64,000 bases of DNA from Plumapathes pennacea (Eukaryota > Cnidaria > Anthozoa > Antipatharia > Myriopathidae). The notes below the pieces were generated by a model. The model saw nothing but the letters and a program-made list of their open reading frames with translations, searched no databases and had not been told where the DNA came from. A program made the translations under genes and the position numbers. How positions within the stretch are numbered: the first letter of the stretch is position 1; each line of letters opens with the position of its first letter. The stretch is from positions 13,786,069 to 13,850,068 of the forward strand of contig OZ038463.1 in assembly GCA_964036295.1 (NCBI GenBank), in the 5' to 3' direction. Shown here piece by piece: positions 11,590 to 22,717 of this stretch.

Positions 11590-11771
11590 AGGGCCGGGTC
11601 GCACCAGGAAGTTTAGTCGATAATAACTCGGCATCGACGGCAATACGACGGCTCAGTTCAATGTTTGGTGGCAACTTGCTGACATATATTTCTGGTGACA
11701 AGTGCGGTTTGCACTTCAATTGATGTAGACGTCATATTAATGTCGTTAAAGTTACGAGTGCGGCCGGAGCC
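11590..11771 (-). mobile_element. MITE family R1, copy 1
   Basis: Starts AGGGCCGGGTCGCAC and ends with GTGCGGCCGGAGC. The interior carries the inverted form of CACTCGTAACTTTAACGACA found in copy 2 (52897-53084) and, diverged, in copy 3 (63530-63645). The three-way similarity defines a nonautonomous family. Confidence 0.65.
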
Positions 11772-12066
11772 ATATTTAATTGAAATAACACTCATAAGCA
11801 ATATAATGGAAGAGGTCATTTAGTAAATGTATTTCTGGCGACTGTTTTCCGAGCTTGAAATACAATTGATAAAAGTTAATGGCACAAATCTATAATGCAT
11901 GATTAAGCTTACTGGTTGTACGAACTAACTTAAGAACAAAGCACGCAAGTGTAGTTTATCGAGAGTTGATAGCTATAACAAATATGGTAATATGAACAAG
12001 ACTCTTTTCTATGAAAATAGTAGCTGACTATTGGTCATTCCTGGGCAGTAATATGGTTCTTCACGA

Positions 12067-14860
12067 TTACACTCCACCAAGATCATCCACGTTAGCATAC
12101 AAGGAACCATCATACTCCCTGAGGTTTATGTAGGTCTGGAGAAAAACAAAAAATATATAATAATACAAAAAAAAAAAAACAAAAAAAAAAACAGGTTACT
12201 TAAAAACATGATATATATAATTTTAATACAATGTTTACGAGATCTCTATCTCTCATGTGTTACGAATGTAACTTACCCTGTGGTTCCTTTCCATTTTGGC
12301 AATGACGCCCTTCAGTTCAGAGAAGGTTGGTCTCTCATTTGGGTTTTCTTTCCAGCAGTCAGTCATGATGCTGTAGCTAAATAATCAATTATAATTAATT
12401 TGTACAAACGTGACTATAGACAACACAATTGGGCATATATAGAACTAGGAGTTCACAAAGGTGGATGTACACCCTCCTAGAAGGGTCAAAATATAGCCCC
12501 CTCCCCCACATTCGACCTTCACCTGCCGAGCGCTATATCAATCTCATAACATGGCAGGATTTGAGATAGTGGAGGGTAATCTTATCTAGAGCGTTTACGC
12601 GGCCAAAAATTGTCATCAATTTTCTCTAACTCACAGTCGATCTTCCAGATGTGATGGTTTTGGCATTCTGTACCCCTCTTGTAAACGAGCAGCAATGCGA
12701 CGACCATCCATATTAGGGTAAGGACGTCCACCTATACATTTGAAGGGAACCAGAAATTATACGCACCCTATTTTATAATATTGTAAATAATTTCTAAAAA
12801 TTACGCGTGAGATATAGTGCCTACGAAATGATCCTTGATTTGATTTGATTTGATTTTATTACTGGATTTCTGGAATAAATAAGATAGCTATTAAAACGGA
12901 GGATGTCCAAACATGATATAATTTATTAAGAATTCAGTAAAAACCTGTGGCGGGTCCAGGACGGGTTCGAGGGACTCAGTCGAACCTCCTCGCTCATTCA
13001 TTAAGGAGTTTAGGAAAGCGAGTGACCTGGAAAAAGAGTATTTCCATATTCTATTTGTCTTTGTAACTTCGCTTATTCTTGATTGGCTCGATTTGTTCCG
13101 ATTTCGCCGAGGTTCTTATTGCTTTCATATAATCACTTTGGAAAAACGACGTAATTCCTCGAAATGTCGTCCACGTCCTGACAACAGCCTAAAAATGATT
13201 AGCATTTGAAGTCACGCGAGAGCCCGGTGACCCCGAGAATATGCCAATTTCACATATTCACGTGCCCCTTTTGTCTCCTGCAACTAGTTTTATTGTTTAA
13301 TTGACGTTGCCATTGTCCTCTCCCATGTGAAGGATTGAAAGACGTTACTGGCAGCCAACTTTAACATTTCTTGATGAGAAAGCAAGTTAAAATTCATCAG
13401 TTGACTTACCTATGGTAAAAATTTCATACAGCACAACTCCAAAGCTCCATCTGCAAAATAAAATGTGTAAGTGAAATACATATTAAAATTAACTGGCCTC
13501 ACTGGGCAGAATTGTATATGATATGTTTCACAGTAAAATATCAATACTCTTAAATTCCCATTTGATACTTTTTGTTAAACAAGTGTCAAAATCACGAGCC
13601 ACTTCGGCGAGTAATTTCGAACTTTTTCAAGTGTTTCACAATACCTTAAGTGTTTATATAAGTACAAAGGCATGGAAACGCGTGATATATTGACTTCATA
13701 AAAAGTATACAAAATTTGACTTACACATCACTCTGTGTAGTGTATACCCCATAAAGTAAGGATTCATACGCGGTCCACTTCACAGGCAGACGACCCTGAG
13801 GAGCATAGAAAATCAGGGAATGGAAACAAAATGTAGCTTCATAAATTACAATACCAAAACTTATCAGTAAGTGTGATGCTGAAAGATGCAAGGGACGAAC
13901 TTTGCTTCTCTTGGTGTAGATGTCATCTTGGTGCACATCCCGCGCCATACCGAAATCCGTCACTTTGCATTTCTCTCCTTCCCCAACCAACACATTTCTG
14001 GCGGCCAAGTCGCGATGAATAACCTGGGCCAAGGAGGGTTAAATTATTTAAGGCACGATTGCCTCGAGTGACACATAAAACTTTTGATAACATTAAATCA
14101 AGTCGTGAAAAATAAAAAATTGGTCAGATAATATGAGAAACCAGAAATCCAGTAGTCATTTGGGTCGGAGATGGAGGGGGAATCGAAGGGGGTCGGGTAA
14201 AGTTTCAAGCAGTAGATACAGCAGCATAACGTTATGGGCATAGTCAAGGCTCTTTCCTAAAACTCTTGTGTGTTATATTCAATATATCTCTCTTCTCTTC
14301 CTGTTACCTTCTTAGAAGCAAGATAATTCATCCCATCAGCGATCTGCCACGCAAACTTCATTAGCTGCTGTGACGTCAGGTCGGTTCTTGGCTTAACATC
14401 CGGGTTCTTGTAATAATTGTCGTTCAATCCGCGGCTCTTCCTCAAGTATCCTAACAAGTCTCCATACGGGACATACTCAATTACCACCATGGGAGGTTCT
14501 GGCATAATAAGATTTTAAGCAATTTATACATGAATACATATAACGTAAACATGATTAGCGTGCAAGCAAGCTACCATATCAAGACTAAAACTTATCAATA
14601 TGGGTTATAATATATCACAAAAATGATAACATATTTGGCTTTTAATTGCTTTAAATTGGTTATTCTATGAGTTTGTTTCTATCTGTAATTTTAAAGAAGA
14701 GATCACATATAGCCTGCTTCCTGCTGTATTTATTTTTGGCCGCTATTACCTGATTCAGTGACGCATCCAAGAAGTTTAATCACGTGAGGGTGAGACTCAA
14801 AAGTTTTCATCAGTTCGAGTTCAGCGAGCAAGTCTCTCCTGTCTGTAGCTGGAGCTCCGT
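12067..14860 (-). CDS. Kinase core and C-terminal tail (eight exons)
   Basis: Exons 14860-14750 (helix C Glu in AELELMKTF), 14498-14308 (hinge [13 protein letters not shown] and kinase insert), 14023-13901 (catalytic loop [15 protein letters not shown]), 13795-13725 ([12 protein letters not shown]), 13450-13410 ([14 protein letters not shown]), 12731-12635 (GRPYPNM), 12376-12277 ([13 protein letters not shown]) and 12135-12067 (tail [16 protein letters not shown], stop TAA 12069-12067). The order and motifs match FGFR-type receptor kinases. The usual APE motif reads AYE. All exons are open. Confidence 0.87.
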
Positions 14861-17800
14861 CTGTAACAACATCATGACCGGTTAACATGAAAATTTGAGA
14901 GAAGGATTATCCGAGTAGCTTTCTCGTGCAGTTGAATAGATGCATGGAAGAGTTCGTACATTTTCTCAGGTTATTTTTCTATTAATGGACACATTGAGTA
15001 AGTAGACTATATTTTCATTGTAGTGCTGAAATTTTTTCAAGACTAATATTTTACCTTTCAACATTTTCACTGCCACTGTAACCTCTCCTCTGACTCCACG
15101 AATACCGGACACCGTTGCCTTGCCAACTTTTGAGAACGCGCCCTTTCCAATAATCTTTAACACATTGATATTGGATCGCTTAACTTCCCAGCTCCTAGTC
15201 CTGGGCACTAGAGGCATGTACTCACTGGGTGGCTTGGGATACTGGGTATTTTCATTGTCTACCGATGTCTCAGTGTTAGATTCGAGTGTCTCCTCATTTG
15301 TCTCATATATAGTGTCCTAAAGTTATAATAAACAACATAAACAAGGTTGTATATATAAGAAAACTGTATCATTATAACAAGATGACGCAGGATTTTGATT
15401 TGATTAGACATGGAGAAGTGTAGGAAAGTGAAAATAGATTTGAAACACTCACCATTTGATTTCCTTCTCCTCCACATTGACCGCATATGAATCTAGCGAA
15501 AACAGTTGTAAATATTTAATAGGAGCATTACGGCACTTCTAAAGCAAGGCAGTCAAATTTAATTAGAGTTATTAGTCAAACTTTTGGTTCCCGTATCGGT
15601 TTCAGACAATACTCTGAAGGGATTTTTATCTGTTCAGGACTGCAAGGACAGAAAGGGCTTTGAATTCAACATAAGCAAAAATGGATACTCACCCACCAGG
15701 CTTTGGCTTTCCTAGAGATGAAATAAAATAATAGAATCAGTAAAATGATTTTGCAATCCCTGCATATAATTATTTCATTTGCGTGTGCGATAATTTCGAA
15801 CCTCTAACCAAAAAGGTTTCTTTTCACGCCGCAAGTTAAACAAAGGGAACTTCTACATTCCTCGTTAATTTTAGAACATCAAGGACATCATCCTCGGCCT
15901 TCCTTTGCATGTCAAAGCCTAAACGTGAATACATCTAAACTCGTCAAACGACGTACAATAACGCGAGTGAAAGCAGCAGTCGGTATACACAGTCACGTTA
16001 TCAACTAGTTTTAAATCGATAATGTAACGCGTGATCAACAACTGAGGTGGTAGTACAGTACCGTGTTTAAAAAAGCATATAGGAAACAATTGAAGATAGG
16101 CCTTAAAACAATTCTGTGCCTTTGGAAAAACACAAAACATATTTCAAGTGCGGAATAAATTATCAACTGCTGTTCACGTACTTCGTGCTCTTGATCGACA
16201 AATGAAGAGAAGTTGTGCCAGGATGATGAAAACCAAGATAGCGATTACAACTCCATAAGCGATGTGAACTGTTCCACAGTCACAGCCTCCTTCAATTTAA
16301 AATACAAGCACCGCGTTTGAAGCTGACTCATTTCAAGAAAATACCACAATTCAACTAAGGATAGAAAGTAGCTGCTGCGGTACGAGTCGGGAGAAGTATT
16401 GTTATCTATTTTCATAATTCGACATCACCTTGCCAGAAGAAATTGTTCCTCTGTGAACACTGGGAACTGTCAAGGAACCAAACAGACAAGTGAATACATA
16501 TTTTTGTTGAGTTTCATTATACGTCATTCATAATGCATTTAGCCAAGAACAAAACACAAAAAAAGAAAGCAAAACACAAATGTTAAAAAAAACATAAGCT
16601 ACCTGGAGTAGTTTCCCCTGTGCTCCTCCGGAAACGGGCAGTATGTACTGTTAGAAAGAAGAAAACAGGGAAACCATGCCGGTTATATTATTCGATATCA
16701 AGTACTTTATCCAGTTACTGGCTGCAGTCTACGACAAGATCAAAAGCGCCACATATATTTATTATAATTTCTAACAATCTGATTAAAACTGATCAATATG
16801 GATTAAAATTGTACTCCAGATGAAGTAGCTGAGCTCAGAGCTCAAAATTTATGACAAAAACCTCAAAATATTATTGCTACTTTTCACAGTTACGGTTTAG
16901 CAGATTGCCATTTGATTAGGCTTAACAATTGCACAGGGTATCAGCTTCAATCGTTTTTATGACCAGCTATATCCCTAAAATAAATATGTGAATAAATATA
17001 TGTTCTCTCTACAAACAAACATGACAAAAGAGTACTACCTTCTGGTACATAGATAATCCTGATCCGATTTTCCTTCACTGCTTCCCCAAACTTATTTGTT
17101 GCCGTAACAACAATCTCGTAGTTTTTTCCAGGATTGAGGGCGATGTTATAAGACTGAAATTCTTTCTGCACTGTATCTACATTATCCCATTCCATTAAGC
17201 CGACCTCTCGCTTGTAGATTGTATAACTTGTGATGGCTGCCCCGTTGTTTATAGGCTTATTCCAACGAACTTCAAATATACAAGGATCTTCCGTGGATAA
17301 AATCGTTATTACTGCTGCTTCAGGTGCACCTAAAAAAATGACAAGAGAAAAAAATTCAAAGTAGGGAAAAGTAGAAACGGGCTAAGGTCACAATGGAGCT
17401 AAGTATAATCAGAACTTGTCCAAGTTAGTTATGTAGTGTTAGTTATGACGAAAATATCAAAATTGTTCAGTAAACATATTATACAGTCATGCCTGCTTCA
17501 TGTATTCGGTAACATTATTTATGATTTTATCATAAACTGAACAAACATGATTATTACATAAACATCAGTCAACCCCAAATATAAACATGGATCTGCCACT
17601 TGAATAATTAGTTTGTTGTCAGCGTGGATAGATCGAGCTGTAGAGTACATTTGGAACTTACCTTCACTTTTTGTAGAGAAAGCCTTCCGTGCAGGTAGAC
17701 CCTCTCCTGCCACATTCTTTGCATACACCTCCAATGTGTAGCTCGTACCTTTTATCAGTGGCGTTATAACTGATCTGGTTTCTTGAGCGGCATAGGTTTT

Positions 17801-20800
17801 ATTGAATTCAGATTCCAGAACTGTAACTCTATACCCAGTGATTTGACTTCCACCATTGTCGACAGGAGGAGTCCACTGAATGGTCAGCGACACAGCCTGG
17901 ATGTTTTTGTTAGAAAGTGTGACGATGGGTGAACCAGGCTTGTCTAAAGGTAAAACATTAATTCAATAATTATCAACTATCACAAAGCACATCCCTGTGT
18001 TTCTTTTCAATAAATATTGTAAAGCGGCGAATGTTAGGTGGAGTGAAGAAAGTCAAGAGATAAAATTTTAAAGTATTTTTTGTTTTTGTAATTCATATGT
18101 GACATTTGTAATTCGCACGTACAGTATATAATAATAAACAAATGAGTGTCAAGAAGATGCGTCACCATGACGCACACATTCTGCAGTTATCGACCGCACA
18201 GTTCAGATCGAAAGAACTTTGTTAAAACTTGATTTATTCACAAACAAACCGTGATTTCACTTGAGTTCACTGGAATTTTTCCAAGAAATAAAGGACCGAC
18301 TTCACTTGAATTTTTTAAACGACGGTTTATAGTCGGTACCCAGACCGTCAAATCACTGTAAATGACGCAGTTACTGTATGTGAACCGAGGTTACTTGTAG
18401 CATGATGCGTTTTTAGAGTCTAACGTCCTCGTCTTTCATCTGAATTTCTATATACTTCTGTAAAAGTGGGCTATTTATAAAGAAACAGTCTCTTCAGAAA
18501 GATACAGACTTACTTATCTGAAATATATGAATTGCTAATACGTCTGCAGGAGGAAACGTATTCTCAGCACTGCACTTGTAATGTCCAAAGTCAGCTGTTT
18601 TCTTGAAATCCAATTCTAATAAACTCGTGGTACTTTTTTCTTGCTTCAGCTGCGACCCTTCAGGTGTGGTCCACGTGACAGTTGGGACAGGCACTCCACG
18701 TGCTACACATTTCAGAGTTACAATCTGTCCAATCCACGAAGATGTGTTTGACGAAGAGGCAGCCCTGTCAATCTTAGCTCTGTCTGTTGAACATTAAATG
18801 CGCACAACTACCCTTCAGAATTGAACTGGATCTAAATACCCTGTCATGACTTAAGTAATATAAAAAAAGAACACGTGTAACTAAATACCAATGTTCTTTG
18901 AACAGAACAACGCACAAAAAGAACTGACTATAGCGAACTTGTTTGGGTATCTTAAAACACATAACAAGGGAACTCTGACAGTTATATACATTTTTCCAAA
19001 AACTGCAATATTATAAACATTTTCCAGATAGAGTTCTGAAAAGTTTTCACACATTGTTTTTAAAGACACAGTCATGACTAGTAATATAAAAAAGAACATA
19101 TCAATGTTCTCTGAACAAAACAACGCACAAACAAAAACTGCAATATTATACAAATTTTCCAGATAGAGTTCTGAAAAGTCTTTACACACTGTTTCTGGCT
19201 GTACTGTATAATGCATTTGTTAAAACAGACTGTGAAAATTTCAGGTGATATCTTATAAATGCAGTTTAACGTACTGTACTTACAATTAACAGTAACCCTT
19301 GTTTACTTTATTAATGTAGCTTTCCCAGGAATATTCTCTGCTTGGCACTCATAAATGTAGCTCACTGCCGATCCACCAGGGCGCTTTATGTTGGTAATTT
19401 TGAGCGTGGAAGTTTGTTGTCCCCACTGAATGACCTTAAATCCATTGAAAACTTGCACCCAGGTAATGTTTGGCTGTGGTTTTCCATCTGCCGCACAGCT
19501 TAGGGTAAGATCTTCACCTTCAGTGATAGAAAGGTTGGACGGTGGTATTACCGTAAAATGGGTCGGCGCTATAAATGTAAAAGAAAGGGACTGTAAGCTA
19601 ACTTACAAGGCATCAATACAATGTTCGGTGACACCCGCAATAGGGGCTTAGTAAAACTACAGCGTCTAATCAAACAAGATTGTAGGATTCTGTCACTCTG
19701 TTGATACAGACAAACGTAGATATTTTTATAAAATATGTAGTCTTTAAAGGCATTGCCCAAACTCAACGACGTTTGTGTTTTAAGGCCCTCGGTATACAGA
19801 CGTCGAAAAAGAATTCCATGCCAACGTTCTCCCACTGCCGAACAGGCATCTGAGACAGCACTGAGTTGATTGAGAAGTGTCAAGCTCATGACAAGTATAA
19901 AAAACTCCTGAAGAGACAATACTTCGTGCCTGGTAAATGGAAATGTATGAACTGCTTTCTCTGATCTGTTTATTGTTCGATAAATAAAAGATATAAAAAC
20001 GCTTTTTGTAAGGAAGTGATAGGAGGAAGTACTACTTCACTGTATAGTAATTAATCATAATTTATGTTAGTTAACGGGTTTTGTCTTGTCAGTCTTTTTC
20101 TGCAAACACCAAACATAACTGATGAGCAGCAAAATTAAACTTAGTTACTAATTTCAGAAACTAATTCTAAGAAATACAGGTTTATACAAATATATGTTGA
20201 CAATACCGATGATATTTTGCCTTATTATTAATCGCATTCACAGAAATTTATGGAAACTTGATTTTCAAAATTCAAATTAGTTTAGTTAATTCTTTCTAAT
20301 AGTTAGATTTGTTTATATAAAGAACTGCATATATACGTAATATGTTCAATGCGTTATAGTTTATAGCGGGACAATTGAAATATCCAAAATTTACATCAAG
20401 CCCGGCTTAGTATTGTGTTTGTCTATGCGTCAATATGCACAACTGCTCACAAGAATCCTTATAATAAGAGTATTTTTTTTATGAATTTGGTGCAATGAAA
20501 CTTACCAACCACGTTCATATACACAGCATCTTGAAGCATGACAGGAGGTCCGAAACCAATTCTAATGCTGTACTGGTTTTCGTCTCCTAATGTGACGTTT
20601 AACAGAACAAATGAAACCACAAACTTCGATATATCTCCAGTCCATTTAATGCGACCCTTGTAGCTTGCAGGGGCATTACTATAGCCAGGAACACCGTTAC
20701 TTCCTAAAGCCATGAGAACTTTTAAAGTAGATGATGGCGCTAAAATCCACGTTACGCTTTCCAAGGTATCTTTAGTTGCCACTTCATATTTCCACTGGAA

Positions 20801-22717
20801 TGTGAAGTTAGACCCTAAAACTGCATTTTGAGCAGTTGAGTAGGAAGTCAGTAAACGTGTAGTCCGTGTATCTGCACATAAATAGCCAAGATTAGGTATC
20901 AGATCACCAGCTTATTGGATGAGAAATAAATTTTTCACTTTAAAGTTTGAGTAAACAAGACGTGCAACGAGTAACTATGTAATGATTATCATAATTAATG
21001 CTTGCGGCGGCGGTCGCACAACGATATTTTTTCTTATATTGATGGTGGTTTGACTCCAGGAGTTCTATAATCTATAATCTATAGTATCTATAATTCAGTT
21101 GTTTAGCTGTGTGATTGTCCAGATGAGTATGCCGGCTTTATAAATTTGTAGTTGTTGTTTCGACCATCGGAGCGGTAATCATCTTCACAGTCAGGTGAAG
21201 AGATATTGTTAGATATTGGTATTTATGTCTCTGGTCGCTGCTGAAAATGTTGGTTCGGTTTGGTTGTAATAAAGCGCTAATGCGCCTTATAGTATTACGG
21301 CGGACTGACAGAAAACTGAACACAGGGCTAATTTACACAAAATTAGCGACTTACAACAGAAATCACATTGAATACTAACACAACCGGCTATACTTTAACA
21401 TGACATGAACTTAAAGAATAATTGCCAAGTTTAATTTTGCTGCTCATTACAGGAAGCAAGAATGTATTGCTTTTATACCACTTTTTCGAATTGAAATAAA
21501 AATAATAATATACGACTCCATTGCCATAACTATCAATATGTTTTACTGTTATGTAGGATGGTTGTGGGTTAATGCACAATCCGCGCCAATGTTGCAAATC
21601 TCTGTGACTGCATCCGTATATGTGTATACAACACTATTCATGCTATAGAAATTTTTGTAGAGATAAATAATCTATGCTTGCATATAAAAATATTAATATG
21701 CATATTTTTTTAACCTACGCGTAATGCAATTATAAAATGACTTACACGGAACAATTGCACACCGTGTGTTCATCCAATTGCATGCAACAATACAAGCAAT
21801 GTTAGTAGTGCGAAGTGTGTCCCGACTTAAACGAGAGCTGACAATGCTATTATACTAAAATTAAAAAAAAAAAGTTAAAAATAGATATTTTTTGTACTAA
21901 CCACTTTGAAACGTTATTTTATAACACAAAATAACCCAGCTTCTGTGATACTTTGATCTAGCCAAATGTCTATGATACCGCCGACACCTAAATTTGACAT
22001 AGCTTTGGTCAAAATGACCGCTAATCTCATAAATCTCATGCCATGCCGAGTAGCCGAAGTAACCGCTAACCACACTATATAATTACTCAATTTAAGTTGG
22101 CAAGTTTCTCATTTTAGCAGACGAATGCTACTAATATGCTATCATTGCAATTATTGTTACTTACCCAACACGTTGAGGTTCACAATGTTCTGTAAGCGGC
22201 CAAAGGTGTTATAGTTGATGGTCAGCCGGTAATTTGTTTCATCATCCAGCATAATATTTAGTAAAAAGAAAGAGGCCACAAACTTCTGTAAGTCTCCAGT
22301 CCATGTGATACGGCCCTTGTACCTTGCAGGAGTTTGAGCTAAGTCTACACTTCCATCTGATGCCACATAAACCAGTGTTGTACTTGGTGGTAACTCCAAA
22401 CTTATGTCATTCAAAGTGTCTTGGGCTGCCAACACATATGTTCAGTTGAAGGTAAAATTTGATCCAAGAATCGCATTCTGAGGAGCTGAGTACTGACTAA
22501 GGAACTGTGTTTTCTCCCCATCTGTCAAAACAAACATATTTTAACACAGTTTTAATCAGCCGGAGTTTGTCCTTTTTCCGAAATCATGCGAAAAAGTGTC
22601 CCAACATTAGGTACTAAAAGTATACTACTTTTATGTACCTACTTTGAATCTGTAGTACTCACCACAAAGCGAAGAAAATATAAATATTGTAACAAGGACT
22701 GTTAGGAAAACAACCAT
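12067..22717 (-). CDS. Receptor tyrosine kinase, Ig4-FN3x2-TM-kinase, with two in-frame stops
   Basis: Twenty exons on the minus strand: 22717-22663, 22521-22165, 20871-20506, 19568-19284, 18783-18514, 17943-17662, 17329-17039, 16647-16603, 16289-16182, 15711-15693, 15492-15453, 15316-15055, 14860-14750, 14498-14308, 14023-13901, 13795-13725, 13450-13410, 12731-12635, 12376-12277, 12135-12067. All phases close and the total is 3,183 nt. Parts in order: signal peptide, two cysteine-poor Ig-like domains, two canonical Ig domains, two FN3, membrane helix, juxtamembrane region, FGFR-like kinase and a tyrosine tail. The catalytic residues are present ([15 protein letters not shown]). However, TGA at 22444-22442 replaces an expected Trp and TAA at 19305-19303 interrupts the third Ig domain. 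The reference allele therefore cannot make the full protein unless these are errors, readthrough or polymorphisms. A membrane receptor kinase by family; ligand unknown. Confidence 0.82.
12148..12194 (+). repeat. A-rich tract in last intron of the kinase gene
   Basis: Runs of A broken by single C or T next to the last exon; on the coding strand it is an extended T tract upstream of the acceptor. Confidence 0.9.
15055..15711 (-). CDS. Juxtamembrane and kinase N-lobe start (three exons)
   Basis: Exons 15711-15693 (19 nt), 15492-15453 (40 nt) and 15316-15055. The small exons encode a short linker. The large one has juxtamembrane tyrosines (TIYETN, QYPKP, EYMPLVP), then the nucleotide-binding loop [11 protein letters not shown] and the catalytic-lysine strand VAVKMLK. 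Copy B has exons of the same 19- and 40-nt sizes. Confidence 0.85.
16182..16647 (-). CDS. Stalk (45 nt) and membrane-helix exons
   Basis: Exon 16647-16603 encodes a short basic/Thr stalk. Exon 16289-16182 encodes [12 protein letters not shown], then the hydrophobic run [17 protein letters not shown] and the stop-transfer CRSRARR. Both are in phase with their neighbours. Confidence 0.82.
17039..17329 (-). CDS. FN3 domain 2 exon
   Basis: 291-nt phase-1 exon starting GAPEAAV and containing [21 protein letters not shown] and [13 protein letters not shown]. Paralogous to 771-1058. Confidence 0.87.
17662..17943 (-). CDS. FN3 domain 1 exon
   Basis: 282-nt phase-1 exon: [22 protein letters not shown] and [10 protein letters not shown]. 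Paralogous to 130-417 of the plus-strand receptor. Confidence 0.87.
18514..18783 (-). CDS. Ig domain 4 exon
   Basis: 270-nt phase-1 exon with canonical I-set features: [17 protein letters not shown] and [11 protein letters not shown]. Fully open. Confidence 0.85.
18842..19200 (+). repeat. Imperfect intronic duplication
   Basis: GTCATGACT..AGTAATATAAAAAAGAAC and the following block recur at 18842-18920 and 19072-19147. ACTGCAATATTATA..TTTTCCAGATAGAGTTC recurs at 18998-19060 and 19138-19190. It is a local tandem duplication between Ig exons 3 and 4, with no coding role seen. Confidence 0.7.
19284..19568 (-). CDS. Ig domain 3 exon, carrying a TAA stop
   Basis: 285-nt phase-1 exon with the Ig pattern [17 protein letters not shown] and [10 protein letters not shown]. 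The last strand is interrupted by TAA at 19305-19303 and then continues TRVTVN to a good gtaagt donor. No alternative donor removes the stop while keeping phase with the next exon. Confidence 0.8.
20506..20871 (-). CDS. Ig-like domain 2 exon
   Basis: 366-nt phase-1 exon, fully open. [27 protein letters not shown] and [10 protein letters not shown] mark it as a tandem duplicate of domain 1, also without the usual cysteines. V-set-like fold is an inference from the strand pattern. Confidence 0.8.
22165..22521 (-). CDS. Ig-like domain 1 exon, carrying a TGA stop
   Basis: 357-nt phase-1 exon. The translation resembles the next exon along its whole length ([36 protein letters not shown]). It lacks the canonical Ig cysteine pair. 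TGA at 22444-22442 stands where the sister domain has Trp (FQWKYE), a one-base TGG to TGA change. Confidence 0.8.
22663..22717 (-). CDS. Start and signal-peptide exon
   Basis: ATG at 22717-22715 opens [18 protein letters not shown], a classical hydrophobic signal peptide, then the gtgagt donor in phase 1. Another ATG seven bases upstream is in a different frame and gives no hydrophobic leader, so this start was chosen. A 5'-UTR acceptor (ttacag) is possible near 22829. Confidence 0.8.

Noticed and set aside
18881-19216. 111-codon minus-strand frame with repeated FSELYLEN segments
   Set aside because: It comes from an intronic tandem duplication; no splice sites, and it lies between well-defined Ig exons.
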